Assembly: GCA_037349315.1 (NCBI GenBank)
Contig: JBAIAC010000035.1
Location: 5,842,501 to 5,906,500, forward strand
Direction: 5' to 3'
Length of the DNA stretch: 64,000 nucleotides
Source: Chelydra serpentina
Lineage: Eukaryota; Chordata; Testudines; Chelydridae
Shown: positions 25,300 to 37,589 of the stretch, piece after piece
Layout: the number at the start of each line of letters is the position of its first letter
How positions within the stretch are numbered: position 1 is the stretch's first letter
The notes under the pieces: model-generated
What the model was told of the DNA's origin: nothing
The model's input: only the letters and a program-made list of their open reading frames with translations
The model's database searches: none
Translations under genes and position numbers: made by a program

Positions 25300-26290
25300 G
25301 TATAGAATCATAGAAGATTAGGGTTGGAAGAGACCTCAGGAGGTCATCTAGTTCAACCCCAAAGAAATCATCCCAGCCAGGGCTTTGTCAAGCTGGGCCT
25401 TAAAACCATTAAGGATGGAGATTCCACCACCTCCTTAGGTAACCTATTCCAGTGCTTCACCACCCTCCTAGTGAAATAGTTTTTCCTAATATCCAACCTA
25501 GACCTCCTCACTGCAACTTGAGACCATTGTTCCTTGTTCTGTCATCTGCCACCACTGAGAGTAGCCAAGCTCCATCCTCTTTGGAACTTCCCTTCAGGTA
25601 GTTGAAGGCTGCTATCAAATCCCCACTCTCTCGTCTCTTCTGCAGACTAAATAAAACCAGTTCCCTCAGCCTCTCCTCATGAGTCATGTGCCCCAGTCCC
25701 CTAATCATTTTTGTTGCCCTCCGCTGGACTCTCTCCAATTTGTCCACATCCTTTCTGTAGTGGGGGGCCCAAAACTGGACGCAATACTCCAAATGTGGCC
25801 TCACCAGTGATGAATAGAGGGGAATAATCACTTCCCTTGATCTGGTGTTGACTCATATCCAGCTGCTATTCCACTGTAATGCCCAGGTCCTTTTCTGCAG
25901 AACTGCCGCTTAGACAGTCGGTCCCCAGCCTGTAGTGGTGCATGGGATTCTTCCATCCTAAGTACAGGACTCTGCACTTGTCCTTGTTGAACCTCATCAG
26001 ATTTCTTTTAGCCCAATCCTCCAATTGATCTAGGTCACTCTGGACCCTATCCCTACCCTCCAGGGTATCTACCTCTCCCCTCAGTTTAGTGTCATCCGTG
26101 AACTTGCTGAGGGTGCAAACCATCCAATCATCCAGATCATTAATGAAGATGTTGAATAAAACCGGCCCCAGGACAGACCCCTGGGGCACTCCGCTTGATA
26201 CTGGCTGCCAACTAGACATCGAGCCGCTGATCACTACCCGTTGAGCCAGACGATCTAGCCAGCTTTCTATCCATCTTATAGTCCATTCAT
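25300..26290 (-). mobile_element. 5'-truncated CR1 LINE with readable reverse transcriptase
   Basis: The minus strand ends in the CR1 3' tail (TTCTATGATTCTATA-like, at 25300-25315). Upstream it encodes the C-terminal half of a CR1 reverse transcriptase. Residues include [27 protein letters not shown] in place of the usual F/YADD box, and [17 protein letters not shown]. The two open parts (25866-26290 and 25508-25831) are separated by a stop and an apparent internal deletion. It is younger and better preserved than the CR1 at 20256-22530. Confidence 0.92.
25508..26290 (-). pseudogene. CR1 reverse transcriptase C-terminal fragment (broken)
   Basis: The two minus-strand pieces are RT palm/thumb (to EKDLGITVE) and the post-RT region beginning [17 protein letters not shown] segment of roughly 20 codons normally between them is missing. 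The N-terminal endonuclease is absent through 5' truncation. It cannot move on its own. Confidence 0.88.
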
Positions 26291-26752
26291 TCAATGGTAT
26301 AGAAACAGGTATAGGAAACTTAAGGTACATTTTATGTGAGATTATTATAAAATGTCTATTTTGGACCAAGATCTTGTAATATCCAGATGCTTCAGAATAT
26401 TTTCAGCATATTATATGTTTGCACAATGGTTCATCTGATCTTTCTCTGAGCAGACACAACAAGAGCTGTTAAATCTAATGTTGGCACTCCCTAGAATCTA
26501 TCTTACCTGACATGGGGGAGACGATTTAATTTGTTCTGTGGCTGAATGATGATGATCATGCTTGTCTTTGTCTGGACACTCAAGTTCTTGAACAAAATGT
26601 GGTACTTGTATATGGGCCTGTTATAAGGACTAATTCATGACTGTTAATGATTGGATGCTTTTTTCGCCTGTTTTGTTGTCTCCTGAATTTTACCTAGATA
26701 CTGAAATATAAAGCAACTGATTCCAATTTGGGGTTTCTAGTAGCGGTTGGGT

Positions 26753-26884
26753 GCCAGATTTTCTAAAGAGCTCAGTTTGCATTTAGGCACCAAAATGAAG
26801 TAGCCAGATCCTCAAATGAAAGCGGAGCTCCCTTGAAAATCCAGCTTCCATTGTGGATGTTGTGCATTCCTGAAAATCTGACCT
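26753..26884. repeat. Palindromic MITE-like repeat
   Basis: GCCAGATTTTCTAAAGAG and CTGAAAATCTGACC form diverged inverted ends around GCATTTAGGCACC. It belongs with 5655-5813. Confidence 0.5.
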
Positions 26885-29104
26885 TGAGTCGTGATTAATT
26901 TGTTACACAGTTTGCTTCTTTGCTAACTTTGAAGTGGGTTAGAGAGTTCTCTATGGTTTTTGTGTGAGTATACATATCCCATTAAATTAAAATAGTTCAG
27001 TAATAAGATATTGTTACCCAGTCTGTCTCTAGACTTGTTCGCATCAAGGAAGACCTTGTCAATCAAGAATCTTCCTGGCGAGGGTAGTTTCTGTGTTGTT
27101 GTGCTGAATCTGGCATTCAGCTAGGTGAAGGGCACAGCTAACTATTTTGATTTCCTGGTAAGTCAGTGCTTTCTTGAACTCACTCTGAATGCTACAGGCT
27201 GTCACAAGCATGATCTGTAGCACCAGATGTTCCAGCAGAATTGCCTTCTGCTCAGGTTCCTCGTGTGATACATCTAAAATCATGTTTCATGCAGCAGTTT
27301 CTCTTTCCAGGAACAAGCTAGCAGACGGGAGGTCTAATTTAAAGACAAAAACTTATCCTTGGTGGCATGAGCAGTTTATTATGTAGTCATTACTGATACC
27401 TGTGTAATCCTTGCAGGGGTTTTCACGCTCACAGTTCTGGTTGCAATGAGGTTTGCGTTTAGAAAGAATTAACATTCTTCTTTTTCACACTTAAATAATC
27501 GAATTTAGTCCCCAAATTTGAGACAATAATTTCTCACACACAAACTCATTGGGTTCTATGGAACTTGTTGAACCAAAACAATCTACAGTGTAACTTAAGA
27601 AAGCTACACTGACCCATACATAACTCACTCAACCACCAGAACACGCAACCAGTAAATGTAGTCTGCGTTCAAGGGTGCCTGGTTGGCTTACTTGGGATGA
27701 GGTTGGTGAGATGTGAGTAGCAGCAGAGAGGTAGCCGAAGTTAAGAAGGGGACTGAGGAGTAGAGTATCCTGGGATGTTGAATTACTTAACAGCTTGTTT
27801 TTCCGCTTTCTGCAGTTTGCATTGGTGGACAATGCTGTCTAGCAACCTTTACTCAACTTCACCGTTTTTGTGAGAATTTTTAAGTACTAGCCTTGGCACT
27901 CCAGACAAGCCCACCTTGTGATACTAATGCAATAAATGTCTGGTATTAGTAAATGGTATTGCAAGTCTGCCATATGTCATTTGAGTTGTAATATTAGCTA
28001 ATTTAGTGCCCATATCTGCATTATTCATGTCCACGAGCAAGGCCTGAGGATCAGACGCTTGCATGTTAGAGCTACAGTGTGTCGGAGGCAAATATAACCT
28101 ATTCTAGCTTGATAATGAGCATTTTACCCACATTTGAAATAAAACCAGAGGGGTGATCCTCTCGTATTAGAATTAAATTCCTCGTTAGAGAGTTTGCAGT
28201 TACCTGCACTAACTAGGCTTGGCTTGTAAGCAGAGAACTTGAACTTCCTTACCAGCTAATTGTATTTGTTTCCTTATCTTTCTGTTCTTAGAATGAGCAT
28301 TTGCTTCACAAGACTGCAGAATTTGCAACAAAATAATCAAAATATTCAGTTGCCCTCCCAAAACCAAGATTTTATAAAGATAAAAAGTCTGGGTTTTTTT
28401 AATGTTATAAAATGTTATGGAGTGGCAAATGCAGTTTGCAAAGACTTGGTATTCATTTGCTGAAAGACTAAGGTGGAGAAATCTCAGGCTTTGGACATCA
28501 ATATGCTCTGCTGGGAAAAGTTATCCTCAAAGAACAAAAACAAAGCTAATTGGTCCTGAAATGCTGACATATTTAAAATGCACAAAGGGCTTTCTGGGAG
28601 ATTATGATGCGGTTTTAAAGACTAATACAGACTGAAGTCATAAAACTCCTGACAAATGTGGATGTGGACTAGTCTCAGAGGCTCACAAGGCTGGAATTTT
28701 AATTGCACTTGTGATACTGTGTGACTCCCCTGCTTAATTCTAAAGTTATATCTCTGCTTCAACATTGAAACTGAAAACCTAAGAGTAAGTGGTAAACTTG
28801 CTTCCTCCTCTCCCCAACTAGCAAACATGGTCATTGTTTTTATATCAATTTAAGAAGAGCAAGACCACAAAGAATTCTGTGGTGAAGTATTTGCGCGTTA
28901 AATGGACGTTGTCTTAGATGGCCCAAAATTTTATCTGCTTCAGTGTTTCTGATCTGTTTTCAGAGTCCATATAAAGTTTATTTTATTTCCCAAAACAAAT
29001 GGTTTCAATCTTCTTCTCCCTCCTTAAGTGAGTCAAGAAAGACACGTGGGTGGGTTCCTCCACCACCACCACCAAAAAAACCCATGATGTATGTATGCCA
29101 TTGA

Positions 29105-29200
29105 TTTCAGTGAGGGCTGCTCAGCATCTCTGAAAATCAGGCCGCTTGTACGGGTACCTAAACCTGGACTTGGAATCCCAACTTTAGGCACCCTTTTAAA
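29105..29200. repeat. Diverged sauropsid repeat fragment
   Basis: CTGAAAATCAGGCC, GGTACCTAAACC and AACTTTAGGCACCC occur in the order seen in the 5655-5813 family. Confidence 0.4.
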
Positions 29201-29878
29201 ACATAAATAATCTTGGCCATTGTTTTAAAGAGCAACCCAGTGCAGGTAAGGAAGCCAGAGGGAAGAGCCTTCTGTGTGAGACGGTAAACTATTTAAGTGA
29301 TTCTGAAAAATGTCACTCTAGCTCTTCTAGTGCAGTTATCCTGACCGCCAGCCTAGTTATGCTTCCATAAACTTTGCTCGTAGGATAATGAGTGACACCT
29401 TTTGTTTGAGAACTACCTGACTGTTTTGGGTCTCAGTAGCTAGTCTGTAAACAGAGCCATTCCCTGTGTGGACTGTGCTGTAGACGAACTTTTCTCAATT
29501 CTGACTTTTTGATTCCTGAATGGGGGTAGGTTTCAAGAAAGACTGTCGCTAATGGCTGAGGACCAAACATAGCAACGTGTGAAACCTGGCATTCTCCCAG
29601 GCCTGTAGATTTTCATTTCAGCACAGAATGTTCACTAGGTAGCAGAATACCATGTCTGAGAGATTCTGGGATCCCATTTGTACCGTCAGCTCTCACCTAG
29701 CACAGACATGCACTACGTCACAGGTCCATTTATGTTATGTTTGCTTTCTTTGCAGCAATATATTGTATATCAAGGAAAGGGAAACCACAAAGTAACACAG
29801 ACACTTTGGGTTTTTTGGTAGATACTGTGAGAATTTGTATCTGGATCTCAGTGTGCTTGATTCTCTGGATACTGTATG

Positions 29879-30041
29879 TGGGGTGACCAGATGTCCTGAT
29901 AAAATCGGGACTATCCCGATTTTTAGTGCTTTGTCCCGGGTGTTTTTTTTTTTTTTGGCTTGGACAACTCCGCTCCGGTCGGGGGTTTTTTTGCTTCCCC
30001 CATGTGTCCCGATTTTTTGTTGCTTTAATCTGGTCACCCTA
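29879..30041. mobile_element. hAT MITE related to TAGGGTGACCAGA family, 163 bp
   Basis: Termini TGGGGTGACCAGATG and AATCTGGTCACCCTA. Flanks ACTGTATG (29871-29878) and ACTTTATG (30042-30049) match at 7 of 8. The interior differs from the 7507 and 20668 copies and has AAAATCGGGAC and GTCCCGAT inverted blocks. Confidence 0.82.
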
Positions 30042-30813
30042 ACTTTATGAGAACTACAATTGCAATTACTTTTACACTTGGAGGCCATGGAAGAAAAAAT
30101 GTAGATTTTCAGAATCTGTCTGTCTGAGAAGTGTAGGAGCTATTTTGAACTGACACTAGCACAGAAATTTGTTCAGCCTAATTAGAAGCAAGTCCCTCCT
30201 TCTGTGTTTTGAACTTGCTTTTATGTGTCGGAGCTAAGTCTGTTTTTCCTAATGGCTTTTCAGAAGATACCTTCCGTCACTCAGGAATTGTGCTCTTCTT
30301 TTGTGAGGGCAAGGGGAGGAATCTTCCAACTACACATTATGTGCTGACATTTACAAAATGGCATGATTGGTAATCCAGAAGAAATAAAATCATTCTATAG
30401 TTGCTTTAATGCTTTAGTTCTCACTTGTCCAAGCAGGGGGCACTGTAATTAAATCATAAGGTCATGTGTAACTTCACAGGGAAGTGAAAAGCCTCCTATA
30501 GACATTGTAGAATAGAAGCATTAAAGTTAGATACAATTTCACTTTTTCTACCCTTAGTTGGAAATGCAGCAAATTGCTACAATTGGGCATCAGCACTCCG
30601 GTTTAATGAAAAGTACTGCTGTCTGCTTGAGCAAGCAGGTCATTAGTGAATGAATAATCAGTGACATTTTCCATTTAACTCTGACATGAGCAGAGTGTAG
30701 TGCTCTAGAAAAAGCCATTAAGCAATGCCTTGCCCCTTAACCCTGTTTCCAGTCTTTGCAGACCAGGACTCAATATCCATCTTTAGTTATGAGGAGAGAG
30801 GAAAAGATTAGAT

Positions 30814-31107
30814 CAGGGACCTCAAACTCAATTCACCATGAGGGCCACATGAGAACTAGTAAATTGGCCCGAGGGCCGCATCACTGAAACCTTTTCATAC
30901 AACGATACAAAAGTATAGTAAAAAATGAAGAGTAATATAGTATTCTGTTAAAAGTCAATGTATTAACTTTTTAAAAACTGTAATGCAAAGAGGGGTTTTA
31001 ATAAAATATAAAAACTCAGTAATGTTTGGAGCTTGGCTGCCAGTGGAGTCGGCGCCTATGGCGGGTCTCAGGAAATAACTCCGCGGGCCGCGTGTTTGAG
31101 ACCCCTG
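30814..31107. mobile_element. hAT element (CAGGGACCTCAAAC termini), 294 bp
   Basis: Termini CAGGGACCTCAAACTC and GTGTTTGAGACCCCTG, flanked by perfect 8-bp duplications GATTAGAT (30806-30813, 31108-31115). GGGCCGC lies near both ends. There is no transposase frame. Confidence 0.9.
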
Positions 31108-31151
31108 GATTAGATGACGATGTTTGATTTGTTAGTACTTACATTGCTACT

Positions 31152-31230
31152 GCAGTTGCCCCAACCATACTGAGAACCCATTGCACTAGGCACTGTACAA
31201 ATATAGTAAATGACACTTCTTGCCACAAAA
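31152..31230 (-). repeat. L2-like LINE 3' fragment
   Basis: CCATTGCACTAGGCACTGTA followed by CAAATATAGTAAATGACA is the complement of the 3' tail seen at 38020-38120. Confidence 0.5.
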
Positions 31231-31490
31231 ATATTCTGTCTTGTTTAAATAACTCCTTACTGGATGCTTTGTGTGTATTGTTTGGCTCAGTTAAAAGGTA
31301 TAAATGGTATAAAAGCAATACTCTGGAGCATTTGGGAGTTCATGGGCATTTGCTTGTATTTGAGTTAGACACCATCAACCTTTAACAAAAAATAAAAAAA
31401 TGTTTCAGGTGCTACACTCTCCTCTGAATCTCCCTGCCAGTTTTGTGTGGTTTTCAGAATTTTTTCATGTATCTCTAAATAGTTCTCTCT

Positions 31491-31508
31491 CCCCCCCCCC
31501 CCCCCCCC
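31491..31508. repeat. Poly-C tract (18 nt)
   Basis: An uninterrupted run of C follows a CT-rich stretch. A similar run is at 42499-42515. The length is likely to vary and is hard to sequence. Confidence 0.95.
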
Positions 31509-33339
31509 AACATTGCAGTGTGAAAAACTCAAACACACAAAAAAAGGGAAAACTAGCTGTTTAGGGGAAGGGGGGGAAACGTAAAATGGCTTATGCATAA
31601 AGTGCTGTCAAATGCACAAAGTAAACAGGGAGGTGGGGGGTGGGGATAAAACTTTTTCAATAATCTTAGCTGTTGCTTGTAAAAGTAGATAAAACATTGT
31701 AAAGCAGGAGTGTAATTTTTAAGTTAATGAGGTTTCTTTAACCTTGCAGCATAGCCTTAATCCTAGTAGAGGATAGACTGTTTTACATGAATGAGAGCTT
31801 CACAAGTTTTAACAAATTTGGAAACCCTGGTTTCATCTGCTTAAATTATTAAACCTTAAAGAAATGTGTGAGTATGTGTTAGAAGGAGGTTGAGGGGAAT
31901 AGGAGTGAAAATTAACTTTCCCTGCAAATTCCAGCTAGGGGAAAGGATTAATTACAGAATTGACTGAAAACATGACATGCCTTAGAAACTGCATTTTATA
32001 ACTTATGTTCCACAGTTTTAAAATGCAAGCTGCTGCTTACTTTATCATCTAAACTCTCTTATGAACCCCAAAACTGAGAGTGCTAATGGAATCTTCTCTC
32101 TCATTAAGGGCCCTAAGGTTATATTTAGAATTGTATTTGGAAATTTCAGTGTAACGTTTCAGTCCAGCCAGTTTACAGAACTGCAGAGTGGTGAACTATG
32201 GGCAGAACCAAGCCTCTGGAGTCAACAAGAAGCTTATATAGCCAGTGCCACAGTCATCAAGGTAGAAACAGCTCTTTTTCCGCCTCTTTAATTCATTGTC
32301 AGACATAAGCAGAAGTGCAGATTATATGTGACAGTGTTTTAGTTGTATGTGACACTCTTGTTGTAAGATAATGTCTTTGGGGCGTTCATAACTTCTAAAA
32401 AAAGAAAACCCACCTTTAAACTCGCTAGCTGTACTCTTGCCCTCAGTCCAGGGTGACTGTGTGTAAAAGGTTGTTAAAATCCCATTTTTCCACTGCAGAT
32501 ATTGAAATGGGGAAAATGTGATTTTCATGCTTCTAATAAACTTCCTGTCATTTTGTGCATTAAACTTAGATGGTTTCATTTTTAAAATTAAAACTTTGCA
32601 ATGCCTGCTTCCCTTAGTGAGGAATCTGTGTAAAATGGGGGACAGTTGGGTCAGAAATAGATAATAGAAAATCTGTACTTGTGAAGCACCCGTGGTTTAT
32701 CAGTCTTTTTTTTAAAGCCTGCACAGAATAGTATATCTGCACACTGAAATAAAAGTAACTGCTGTTAAATATATGCCTAGAGATACTTGTATGAGAACAC
32801 AAGACACAGAACAAGCCTTGCAGACTCAAAGCATATCAAATAGTGGTTTCTTGCAATCCTCTTCTTGTCAGTATAGACAGAGACCTGATCCCATGTTGGT
32901 GTTTGCTTAACAGATGTTCACTAATTCTGTCTCTTTATTATGAAAACTGGCATGGCCTCCTGCCTGGGTTAGATTTAGTAGTCTAATATTAGTTGAATAC
33001 ATTTTGTCTTGGACTAGAGTCTAGTGATTCATTCTATAGCTTCTAACTGTGGTCAGTTACGCACGTGTAATATTGAATTGCCCAGTTTCATTAATGATAG
33101 AGTAAGAAGAAATACAGGAAAATTAAAAATGGTTAATGTATTAAAGTTTCTAGTCTATTGTACATGTGTAGTCAAATACCACGGAAAACAATTGTCTTTC
33201 CATGTCTGCTTAAAAAAAAAGGCAGCCTGACATGTAGTTTTGCTTTGAAATAAAAGATTACCAGTGTGTTTATAGTGCACCCTTCACCATGGTATGTGAG
33301 GACCTATGGTTATATAAGCAATGAGGCAGTTTGTTGCAG

Positions 33340-33430
33340 GAGTCAGTGTGTGGAATTCTTGGCCCTGCATTACATAGGATGTTGGATTATATTATCATAA
33401 TGATCCTTTCTGGCCTTAAAATCTATTAAT
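33340..33430 (+). repeat. CR1-type 3' tail fragment
   Basis: GGATTATATTATCATAATGA, then CCTTTCTGGCCTTAAAATCT, matches the 3' tail shared by old CR1 LINEs and CR1-tailed SINEs. Confidence 0.55.
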
Positions 33431-33725
33431 GTGAACATACGAATGGATCCCTTCTTACACACTGTGGGAGGGTGCGCTTGGTTGGTTGGTTTCTCCTCCC
33501 ACCTCACTCTACTTCGCTTCTTCTCACGTTCTGTCTATCCTCATTGAGCTATTCTAAGATTGTTGTTGCAAAGAGAGAACTGAGTTTTACTGTTGGTTCC
33601 TGAGTATGGTAAGATCCATGGCAATTTACATGCCTCATGGAAGGGAGATCCTGCACATCTGAGGGCCAGCTACCAAGAAGGCCTGTTTCCTGGCTCCTAT
33701 TAGCCTTGTTCTTGGCATTGCTACC

Positions 33726-34017
33726 CAGTAACGCAGCCAGGTCCGGAGCACAGGGGGAGCGGCGCTATAAAAAGCGCCTCCCCCTGTACTCACCCGGCGG
33801 CGCTCCGGGTCTTCGGCGGCACCTCGGCGGCTCACTCCGGGTCTTTGGTGGTACCCCGCGCCAAAATGCCACCAAAGACCCGGAGCGCCGCCGGGTGAGT
33901 GCAAGAAGCGGCGCTTAAAAAGAAGCAGCGCCTTTTTTTAGTGCTGCTAAAAAAAGGCTCCGCTTCCGCTCAAGGGGGAGCGGCCGCTCCCCTTGCTCCC
34001 CCCTGGCTACGCTACTG
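33726..34017. mobile_element. GC-rich hAT-type element, 292 bp
   Basis: Termini CAGTAACGCAGCCAGG and CCTGGCTACGCTACTG. Flanks TTGCTACC (33718-33725) and TTGTTACC (34018-34025) match at 7 of 8. The interior is CpG-rich with inverted blocks: CGGCGGCGCTCCGGGTCTT near 33796 and AAGACCCGGAGCGCCGCCGG near 33874. The inner palindrome explains the GC peak. Confidence 0.85.
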
Positions 34018-34512
34018 TTGTTACCTTGATCGTTGCTGTGGTCATCAGTAATGGTCTTAGAGGTAGCCAGGACCCAGTCTTATTGAAAGCCTTGAAGATT
34101 AGGGTCTTGCATTGAATCTCTCTTTGGAAAATGGACCCAGTGCAGCATGAGGAATGCTGTGGTGATGTGTCTTCGTTGGCCTGTGCGGCTTAGAAGAGGG
34201 TCTACTGTGTGTTGGACTTGGATCTGCTTTGTGATAGTGTCAACCACAGGTGCTGTGCATTTCAGTAATTGAGCTTAGAGGAGATGAGCATGTGGATCGG
34301 CCGCAGCTACATCTGATAGCAAGGGATGCAACTTCCTGGCTCATTAAATATGGTAAAAGGCATTTCTGCTTATTGGTGCCCTTTGGGTCCCCAGGAAATC
34401 CCTAAGACGGAGTACCATCTCAACGAGTGGAGGCAGATGTCCTGAATGGAGAATGTACCTGTTTATAATGTTTTTCTCCTCCTAACAGCATTGCCTCTGT
34501 CTCTGCAGGTTT

Positions 34513-34602
34513 CAGAGTAGCAGCCATGTTAGTCTGTGTGAGCAAAAAAACCAGGAGTACTTGTGGCACCTTAGAGACTAACAAATTTATTTCACAAGTA
34601 CT
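34513..34602 (+). mobile_element. Short SINE-like insertion
   Basis: TTCAGAGTAGCAGCCATGTT to AGAGACTAACAAATTTATTT is a repeat common in turtle DNA as I recall. A 17-bp flank with one mismatch, TCTGTCTCTGCAGGTTT (34496-34512) and TCTGTCTCTACAGGTTT (34603-34619), indicates LINE-driven insertion. Confidence 0.75.
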
Positions 34603-34930
34603 TCTGTCTCTACAGGTTTTAATTTGCACCATCTGGTTGTCATTCAGGTGCTTATCTTCCTCAAACACCAGGGCAGCTAAGTTCCTGGGTTCTGTGTCTG
34701 ATGTGAATGTGGTTAACTGGTGTAAAAGTCCATGTCTTCTCACAAGCTCCAGCAGCAGTTTTATTACGTTTTTGAAGCAGTTTATTAAGTTGAGGGGAAG
34801 AAGAGAGGGCTAGAATTGAGCCATGTGGGACTCTGCAGGGGAAAGCTATCAAGGCATGGGAGCAGCTGTTTCTCCATCACTACCTTTTGGGTAAGACCTG
34901 TCTAAATTACTGTGAAGCTGACTGCCTCCG

Positions 34931-35014
34931 TGTAAGTTCGAAAGCTTGTCTCTCTCACCAACAGAAGTTGGTCCAATAAAAGATATTACCTCACCTTCTT
35001 TGTATCGCTAATAC
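34931..35014 (+). repeat. Interspersed repeat fragment (turtle type)
   Basis: TCGAAAGCTTGTCTCTCTCA, then CCAACAGAAGTTGGTCCAAT and AAAAGATATTACCTCACC, which I recall as a frequent turtle and crocodile repeat. Boundaries are approximate. Confidence 0.5.
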
Positions 35015-36247
35015 CTCTAATCAGAAACATAACTTACAAAATACTTTAACAAAAGGCTGTTTATTAATAAAGTGTATTTCTTTAAATGTCTACTCCACTC
35101 CACCCACAGGTTTTTAGGTTGTTTTTTTTATCATCCCAAGAGCCTTCTTGTGCCATCTGGCTAAGAACACAATCTATGCAGGCTGAGGTCCTACACCCTA
35201 TCCTTAATTATTCACGCTGATCCACTTGAAGCAGCTGGGACCATGGACACAGCTGGAGATTTGGCTTTTGGTCCTGGCTGTGATTTCCACACCCCATCCT
35301 AGAGGGGTCAGAGTTATGGTTGCACTATTTCTAGCTGTATATCCAAGTAGTTTATATTTATGAAGCGAGGAAGAAATGTTATTACTGAGCTTTTAAACTA
35401 GAATTTTAATTTAACCAGTGTGGTTTTTCTTTCTTACCGGCTTTCTCACTTCTTGGATGCCACACTGCAGTTTGTACATAGTACTATCTGGAGAGTGGAA
35501 AATAAACTCGAGAGTTTCATGCAGGAGACAGGCTATTTTTTGTGTCTTTTTCTGGCTGCTGTTCTCAGTCGCCTCGGTTGCCATAGTAAAAACAATAACA
35601 TCGTCTTGTGTGGCGGCATCCTCTTTTGCAAAGTGATTTGAGAGCCAGTTCAAAGAAGTTCTAATAACTTCACCCTCACTTTGACATAGCTCTGTCGTTT
35701 TCAGACGCTTCTGGTGCTGCTTCCTATAGGGAAATTGCTCAAGGCAGCATGAACAAAAGATGAAAGTGCTGCCATGAGGGACTCTTAAAGCTGTGACCTA
35801 CAAAGGATTTTTTTTTTTTTTTTTAAATCAGGCTCGTGCCTTCTTGGGTTCCCTTGTGATGTATAAAAGAGACCCAGGATGTGCTGCATTTTGTTTTGTT
35901 TAAATACAGTTCCAAAGTTTAAAAAGAAAAGGGTGGAGGTGGGGTTGTAGGGAAGGGAAAGAGAAGCCAACGCTATCAGGAGCATCAAGCTGGTCTCCTT
36001 CAGTTTTGCTGGAGGAACAAAGCATGTGTATCATGAGCTCTCATGGCTTAATTCAGCCTTGCAGAACTGCCAAGATTTGACAGGCGAAAATCTGCGAGCC
36101 CACCCTTCCCATCCACCCCACATACCACCCATGAACGCTTATTTGCATATGCACGCCCCCTCTTCTCTGACTCACAAACATCCCTTGGACATGTGCTCTC
36201 AAACTTGCCCAATCTTGGAGGCCTACATATTGTAATTCAGGCTCTTG

Positions 36248-36284
36248 TGTGCTGTCAGATACACACACACACACCTGGACAAGC
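36248..36284. repeat. Short (CA)n microsatellite
   Basis: A run of about seven CA units near 36262-36275. Confidence 0.7.
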
Positions 36285-37069
36285 TTTCTATGTCACACAC
36301 ACTTGGAATGTCTGTTTTGTTTTTAAACCCAACTTTCAGGTCGCTTTCATACAGTACGTTATAAAGAAGCAGAGAAGGGCAAATGCCCAATTTCGTTTCC
36401 TTTGTAGGAAATATTTAACAACACGGGCAGTTTTTCTATAGCACATTTTCAACCCAAGGTGACTTTAAAATCAGCCAGGTTACATATTAAACCGCCGGAG
36501 AACTGAGTCGAAAAGAGAAACTGAGGTGGTGCCTTACCTGTAGCTTTGCTGCTGTAATTGCCTGCAGATTCTGGAGTCTTGCTCCAGGGTCTAGACTTGA
36601 GACAGAACTGTAAATATGTAAATTTCTAAATGGGATCACGCACACAAACCAATGTTATAAGAACACTGCTAAGGTCGCAAAGTCAAGCACTAATGGTGCC
36701 TGTACTAGACATGAGGCTCTTTAAGGGCTTTCAGGCATCCAGCTCCATGGTAGGAAGCCTGGAAACCCTGGCATGGCAGAATGGCCCTGGAGCCGCTGCT
36801 CACCAGGCAAGCTGGTAGGGAACCCAGGCAGGTATCTGACAGAATCCTGCCTGTGTTTCCACAAAACTTCTTCAAACCTGAACTGTTTTCACAAGACATT
36901 TCCAGTTTGACGGAGTAGCATTTTCCGACAAAACTCGGTTTCATTGGTAAATTTCCAGCCAACTCTGTTCTAGGTGTGAGTGCTCAGCACTTCTGCAAGT
37001 TAGACCGCAGCGTCTCAAGTTGGAGGGAAAATTGAGGGACATACAATTAATGGCCACCTGTGAGCAGTT

Positions 37070-37130
37070 TGGTTTAAGTGACTTGACCAGCATCCCGTAA
37101 GAACTCTGTGGCAGAGGTAGGGATAGAATA
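37070..37130 (-). repeat. MIR-like SINE fragment
   Basis: TTTAAGTGACTTGACCAGCA, then CTGTGGCAGAGGTAGGGATA, resembles the complement of the MIR core. It is strongly diverged. Confidence 0.4.
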
Positions 37131-37260
37131 TAATTATCCACGGCAGCACCATAAGACCATCTTTTCTATTTCTCACCCACTCTCTACATCCTTTCTAACT
37201 TCCTCAACAAATGAGGCAGGCCACAGTCTCCTTTACTACACAATCCTGATTCAGCCATCT

Positions 37261-37414
37261 TGTGCACTGAATGAGCCTGGGGTCCTTTGTAAAAAATAGT
37301 ATGTGATCATGTAATTAAAGCATATCATAACACACATGCCCAAGGTTGCACAAGCAGTCTTAATTCTGCATTTCCAAACTTTTGAGTGCTTGACTTTGCA
37401 ATTTTCATGTTTTA
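37261..37414 (+). repeat. Dispersed repeat, copy 2 (family not named)
   Basis: Same order of blocks as 1748-1907: CACTGAATGAGCCTGGGGTC, CAAGGTTGCACAAGC and GAGTGCTTGACTTTGCAA. Confidence 0.6.
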
Positions 37415-37589
37415 AGCTAGGTTTCTTGTACGTAATTTCCTACGTTTCTAAAAAAGCAAACTGCAAAAATAGAAATTCCCTTACTTGGTGGTGTATTGAC
37501 AAACCCATGGGTCATCAGCAGGGTTGGAAGTTTTAGATCCACTGCATAGATCTCTGCCACTGGAGATAACAGAGTAACTGATAGGAGCA

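Noticed and set aside
33637..33918. Possible promoter with TATAAAA in a CpG-rich setting
   Set aside because: The whole GC peak lies within a mobile element with terminal repeats and flanking duplications.
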